DNA of 64,000 nucleotides, taken from Zygnema circumcarinatum (lineage: Eukaryota; Streptophyta; Zygnematophyceae; Zygnematales; Zygnemataceae). How positions within the stretch are numbered: the stretch's first letter is position 1; every line of letters begins with the position of its first letter. Shown here piece after piece: positions 59,586-64,000 of this stretch. Under the pieces are notes generated by a model. That model was not told the origin of the DNA. It saw only the letters and a list, made by a program, of their open reading frames with translations, and ran no database searches. Location of the stretch: the NCBI GenBank assembly GCA_037447605.1, contig CM074814.1, forward strand, positions 1,915,345 through 1,979,344. The letters run 5' to 3'. The translations under genes and the position numbers were made by a program.

Positions 59586-60573
59586 ATGGCCGTGCCAGGT
59601 GCTGCCAGGGCGGCAGCTTTCTGCGCTTTTTGGCTGCACTTGATGCAGGTGCTCGCAGCGGCGGTGGGCGGCGGGCTGAAGGCTGCTGCAGCCGCCCGCC
59701 CGCACCTGGAAGACCTTTTTGTCGTCTTTTGCAGCGTCTCCTGGCATGCGCTGGCTGCCATGGCGGTGCTTGGATACAGCGCTTGGGCGTGGCTGCTTGT
59801 GGGCGCCACGGAACTCGGAAAGGCCTACCTTTTCGCTGTGGACTGGTTGCACGAGGAGTTCGCAAAGGAGTTAGCGAATCCTCGCCAGGTATGACCTACT
59901 GCACCTTCCAAAGATTTCAAGCTTTTTGTTTCTAGGGCTGTTAGCATCGGAAAGTGCTTTTTGCGTTGATGCTGCTTGCTTTTGTATGGGCAAGTTTTGA
60001 AGGTTTGTATGCATACGCTTGACTGATTTCGCGTTTGCTGTTCTCTTGCTGGCAATACAGCCCCCCCGGACCGTGAAAACATATCCCATTGTCCGCAACT
60101 CGAAGGAGTATCATGCAAAGTCCTTGGATTACCCGAGCTTGAAGGCGCCGCTCTATGATGAGCCTGAGCCGCTCTTCAGTGCCAGGCGGCGGCCTGTGTT
60201 CCGCGACTCGTCGTCAGTGTTCAGTGCGAGCCAACAGGCATTCGGTGAGCCGCAATACAGCCGCCGGAGTGGTCCTGGGGAGGGGAAAATGCAAATGGGA
60301 GGAAATTTGCACAATTTCTCGAATTGGAAAAGGAAGCAGGGAGGCGACAGCCTGCAAGATTTGGTTACTATCCATGAAAGGCTGAACAGCGGTTGGGATA
60401 TGGAGGCGAGCAATGCGGCCTTGGCGCGTGAATCGGCTCTTTTGCGCCAGGCACTTGCCCGCTTAGACGAATCGCTGAAAGTCAAGCCTCTCCATCCGAT
60501 GTGGACGGATCCGAGAGGAGTTTTTCTGCCATCTGAGGATGGCCGGGGCTTCAAGTGTCCTTTGTGTCCTTGA
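59586..60573 (+). CDS. unrecognised two-exon protein with N-terminal hydrophobic region
   Basis: Exons 59586-59888 and 60061-60573 (phase 0, GT-AG) give 271 residues. I do not recognise the family. Residues 8-30 and about 43-72 are hydrophobic and alanine-rich (AFCAFWLHLMQVLAAAV; ALAAMAVLGYSAWAWLLV), suggesting two membrane helices or a hairpin. Residues 102-271 are hydrophilic. They include YPIVRNSKEYHAKSLDYPSL, a short helical or coiled segment (NAALARESALLRQALARLDE) and a terminal FKCPLCP with two cysteines. The ATG sits in a good context (CCATGGCC) after a CT-rich leader. Upstream in-frame sequence is the 91-bp repeat and was excluded. It could be lineage-specific or a fast-evolving membrane-tethered protein. 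Confidence 0.6.
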
Positions 60574-60954
60574 GTCCAAATCAAATTACTGAAGGTTCAA
60601 GATCATTAGAAATGATTTTTACTCATTTTCCGAGTAAATAATTTTTCTGGACAAAATTTGGCATGTATTTATTGAAATTTCATCTCTAGCAACTTACGTT
60701 TCAGTGTCAAAAGGAAGTAGCAGAATAAGTGTGTCAGAAATTTCCAGCTGTGATTTTTTTGCCTTAAAAGGCTATCCTTTTTGATGAACAAAGGGTCTTT
60801 TTTCATTGTATGACTCTCTCTATGCCTGTTTTTTGCAGCACTATTTTGGTGTGTTCATGCTGCTGTTGCATGCAGAATCCCCCTTTTTCCCTCTATCTCG
60901 CCCTACTTTACTCTCCCACTCCCCCTTTCCCTCGCTCCCTCTCTCCCTTGCTTC

Positions 60955-61370
60955 CCAGCCAACCATTGCCAATGGTTGCAACCATTGGCTTGCTAGCCAG
61001 CCAAGCATTGCCATTGGCTGCAACCATTGCATCCAATGGTTGGCTGGATCGGGAATTATTGATTTTAGGGGACTAGGGAATTTTACATACGGACTAACTG
61101 TAATCACTGCAACCATTGGACCATTGATTCCTGCTCCACCCAACCATTGCCAATGGTTGCAACCAGTGGCTGGCTTCCCAGCCAACCATTGCCAATGACT
61201 GCAACCATTGGACCATTGATTCCCGCCCCACAGAACCAAGCCCTTGGTTGCAACCATTGGCTGGCTTCCTAGCCAACCATTGCCAATAACTGCAACCATT
61301 GGACCATTGATTCCCGCCCCACCCAATCATTGCCAATGGTTGCAACCATTGGCTGGCTACCCGACTCGCC
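60955..61370. repeat. ~91-bp palindrome-rich tandem array, locus 3
   Basis: ATTGATTCC recurs at 61123, 61215 and 61306, so the unit is 91-92 bp, the same family as 58215-58760. It begins right after a CT-rich tract and ends near the catalase promoter. Confidence 0.85.
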
Positions 61371-61695
61371 ATGAATGCAATTTTGCACTCGTGGCAGCTG
61401 CTTATTGGAAGCCGTTTAGTCGTAGTCGTGCCAGTTCCCAGCCGCCCGGCGGCCGCCCGCCCGCCCGCACGCGCGTCTCCCCTTCCGACCCTCCCAGCCG
61501 TCGATGCATCGTCCATCGGACGGTCGGAGGCAGCCCCCAATCGTGCGCGGGCGATGGAACTATCCAGAGGGGGCGCCACGTCAGCGCGCCATCGGGCGGC
61601 CCGGCGCGGGACCACTGGGTGCTCTGCGACGCGCCACGTCAGCGTGGGGGGGGCCATGGCGGCCACATCAGCTTCCGGCCACGCGGGCGAAAGTC

Positions 61696-61775
61696 GTACG
61701 ACAAAATGCGACGATGTGCGACCGATGACGACTGTATGCGACGTAATGCGACGTTGTGCGACTCCGTGCGATTCC
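61696..61775. promoter_or_regulatory. helically phased decamer array in catalase promoter
   Basis: Eight consecutive 10-bp units share the form RTGCGACNNN: GTACGACAAA, ATGCGACGAT, GTGCGACCGA, TGACGACTGT, ATGCGACGTA, ATGCGACGTT, GTGCGACTCC and GTGCGATTCC. It lies 199-278 bp upstream of the catalase ATG. Exact 10-bp register would place every TGCGAC on about one face of the helix. Confidence 0.8.
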
Positions 61776-61973
61776 GGCTGGAGCCATGTTTTTGGGAGAA
61801 GGGACCTCCGTTGCAGGAGCTGGTTCTGTTCGTGCTCAGGTCCGGGCGGAGGACGATCCTGTAAGGATAGAGAGCACAGCAGAGAGGAGGCAGATACCAA
61901 GAGGGTATTGTTTAGAACGAGGATATAGTTTGTGGTTGTAGCATTTTTGCAGGCGGGGCGAGGAAGCGCTGCC

Positions 61974-64000
61974 ATGGACCCGTACAAGGTGCGCAGCTGC
62001 AGTTTTGGGCATGGCGAGTGGCGGGGTCGGTGCAATGCTCGTGAGCGTGTTTGCTGGAAGGGATTAGGCAGGGACGTCTGGCTTGCATGACCTTTTGTGT
62101 TTTATTTCGGGTGTGCAGCACCGACCGTCAAGCGCGTTCAACTCCACGCACTGGACTACGAACACCGGGGCGCCTGTATGGAACAACAACAACTCGCTTA
62201 CCGTTGGAGCCCGTGGTATGTTGAGCGAACTACTCGTATCCTCTGAAGCCGTCGAGTCGCCGGGTTTCTGAGAGACCTCTTCCGTTTTCATGTTAAAGTG
62301 CATCTCTGAGCCGGCAGCAGATCCATTTTTCTTTTCCTTCACGATTTTGGAGGAACCGCGGTGTTTGATTATTTTATTGGCTATATGATAAGGCAAACCG
62401 AGGTTTCTGAACTTCTGTGTTGTAGGACCGGTGCTTCTGGAGGACTACCATTTGCTGGAGAAACTTGCTCAGTTCGACCGCGAGAGGATTCCTGAGGTTT
62501 GTCATTGTTTACATGCTTCAATCAGCTGTTTGTTATCCTTGATTGGCGCGTAGGTCGAATTGGTTTTTTGCAGCTTGAGCTCACCGTGGAGTGCCGTAGT
62601 GATCATGTTTTTGGGTTTGGCTTGGTTGCAGCGCGTCGTGCATGCGCGAGGAGCTTCTGCAAAGGGGTTTTTTGAGGTGACACATGATGTGTCCCACCTC
62701 ACATGCGCAGATTTTCTCCGTGCTCCTGGAGTCCAGACGCCACTCATTGTTCGCTTTTCGACTGTCATTCATGAGCGGGGGTCACCTGAGACGCTCCGTG
62801 ACCCTCGTGGCTTTGCTGTGAAGGTCAGCAAAAAGAACCTTTGTTTTGGATTATCTAAGTTTATGCGATACTCGTTCGCCAAAGTGCTTACAGATTTCAG
62901 TATGGCCGAGAAAATGTTTCTTCATGCTCCGTATAAACTGTTGAAGGCTCTACTAGAAATTCCTATCCACGCTTTGGGCTCACTTTGTCGGTAGCTTTTC
63001 ACAGTTTTACACGCGGGAAGGAAATTTCGATTTGGTGGGAAACAACATGCCAGTTTTCTTCATCCGTGATGGTATCAAGGTGTGTTCACCTGTCAACACT
63101 GGAGCCTACATCATGTGGTCCTAAATATTAGAGTGAACTTGGAAAAGTGATTGTGGAACGGAGATGCTGTCGTTGGGGTTTTTTTAGGTATGTGTGCTTT
63201 TGGCTTTAATGACATCTTTAAGAACTTTGTAAGTAATTTCTCGCTGTTCTTCTCAATATATATTTACTTATCTGACTTCCCTTTTATTTTCGATTTTGTA
63301 GTTTCCGGATATGATTCACGCTCTCAAGCCAAACCCCAAGACGCACATTCAGGAGGGATGGCGCATTGTCGACTTCTTTTCCAATGTTCCAGAAAGCTGT
63401 CACATGTTCACCTTTCTTTTAGATGACCTGGGTATTCCTTCCGACTATCGCCATATGGAAGGCTTTGGTGTCCACACCTTCAAGGTGAGTCGCCAAAACT
63501 TTTGTTTTTTTTAAAGTGATCCTTGCTGAACAAATTTATGGCTGCGAGGGGTAACCGAATTAACTGTATACAAGCCTGAGTTCTGAATGATTGCTTGTGA
63601 ATCGGTCAGTTGTTTAGTTTGTCTCGTCGATTGCAGGATCAGGAGAGCTGAGTTATTTCGGCTATGACTGGCTCTTGGCTTTTTTGTTACGCATCAAAGA
63701 GGGTGTTCGCTGTATCTTTTTCTGTCAGACTTTCTTGGGTTGTAATAGTACGACGTCATTTTTTTCCCTTTTGCAGTTGATCAACAAGTCTGGGAGGGAG
63801 ACCTATGTCAAGTTCCACTGGAAACCAACTTGTGGTGTCAAATCCCTGCTAGAGGATGAGGCTATTCGAATTGGAGGCGCCAATCATTCCCACGCAACCC
63901 AAGATCTTCAGGAGGCTATCGCCGCTGGTAACTATCCAGAGTGGAAGCTCTTCATACAGACTATGGATCCAGCAGACGAGGACAAGTTTGACTTCGATCC
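61974..64000 (+). CDS. CAT: catalase, 5' part (truncated by window end)
   Basis: Seven exons are visible: 61974-61988, 62119-62215, 62426-62496, 62632-62823, 63005-63079, 63302-63484 and 63777 onward, all GT-AG and in phase, giving about 285 residues before the window ends. The first exon is only MDPYK, then [20 protein letters not shown], as in plant peroxisomal catalases. The catalytic His falls at residue 65 ([12 protein letters not shown]) and the distal-pocket Asn at 138 (LVGNNMPVF), the positions expected from the plant enzymes. The haem-ligand Tyr and the C-terminal peroxisome signal lie beyond the window. It dismutates hydrogen peroxide to water and oxygen. No broken frame seen. Confidence 0.96.

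Larger units (their letters stand above)
60574..61973. promoter_or_regulatory. intergenic region and catalase promoter
   Basis: 1400 bp. The first 380 bp are AT-rich 3' flank. 60955-61370 is a CCATTGG array. 61380-61973 is GC-rich and carries CCACGTCAGC motifs at about 61576-61585 and 61634-61643, a related CCACATCAGC near 61663, and a 10-bp array at 61696-61775. These look like bZIP-type stress elements, fitting a catalase. Confidence 0.55.

Noticed and set aside
61371-61928. 185-codon frame upstream of catalase
   Set aside because: Covers the promoter with its 10-bp array and G-box-like motifs; no domain and competing frames on both strands.

Overview
This is eukaryotic nuclear DNA from the green-plant (streptophyte) lineage. 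Nearly every gene is split into many short exons by introns of about 100-1300 bp. The recognisable proteins match plant families: a TSET/TPLATE-complex WD40 protein, a plant-type catalase beginning MDPYK, plant DUF1680/GH127 and a plant NYN protein. Upstream regions are rich in G-box-like CACGTG and CCACGTCAGC motifs. Gene density (nine genes in 64 kb) and moderate intron size would suit a streptophyte alga such as Klebsormidium or an early-diverging land plant, but the species is a low-confidence guess. Exons were placed by reading frame, splice dinucleotides, phase continuity and remembered family sequence; no search was run.

Layout. 1-2400 is repetitive: a 26-bp minisatellite, then a 17-bp satellite interrupted by a 541-bp pogo-like MITE with TA target duplication. 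2942-3917 (+) is a small single-pass membrane protein with a GLUTAMINE DUMPER-like motif. 4304-6113 (-) is a CDC14/SIN-component-like ARM protein, transcribed away from 7043-21105 (+), a complete 26-exon TWD40-1 gene carrying an AT-AC minor-spliceosome intron. Convergent to it, 21972-29447 (-) is a 13-exon GH127/DUF1680 beta-L-arabinofuranosidase-like gene with one GC-AG intron. 30408-31734 (-) is a two-exon NYN-domain (MARF1-like) protein. 33384-37769 (+) is a GT61 glycosyltransferase. 38765-57701 (+) is a 41-exon MON2 gene. 59586-60573 (+) is an unrecognised two-exon membrane-protein candidate. 61974 to the window end (+) is the 5' part of a catalase gene.

These are independent nuclear genes, not an operon. 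Loose themes are membrane traffic (TWD40-1 in endocytosis, MON2 at Golgi/endosomes) and cell-wall or glycan metabolism (GH127, GT61). The more unusual content is at the RNA and DNA level: the AT-AC and GC-AG introns, a helically phased 10-bp array upstream of catalase, a degenerate 37-38-bp CCGTT/CACGTG array upstream of the GH127 gene, and a palindrome-rich ~91-bp repeat family at three loci. No defence system, CRISPR array, rRNA or intact tRNA was seen.
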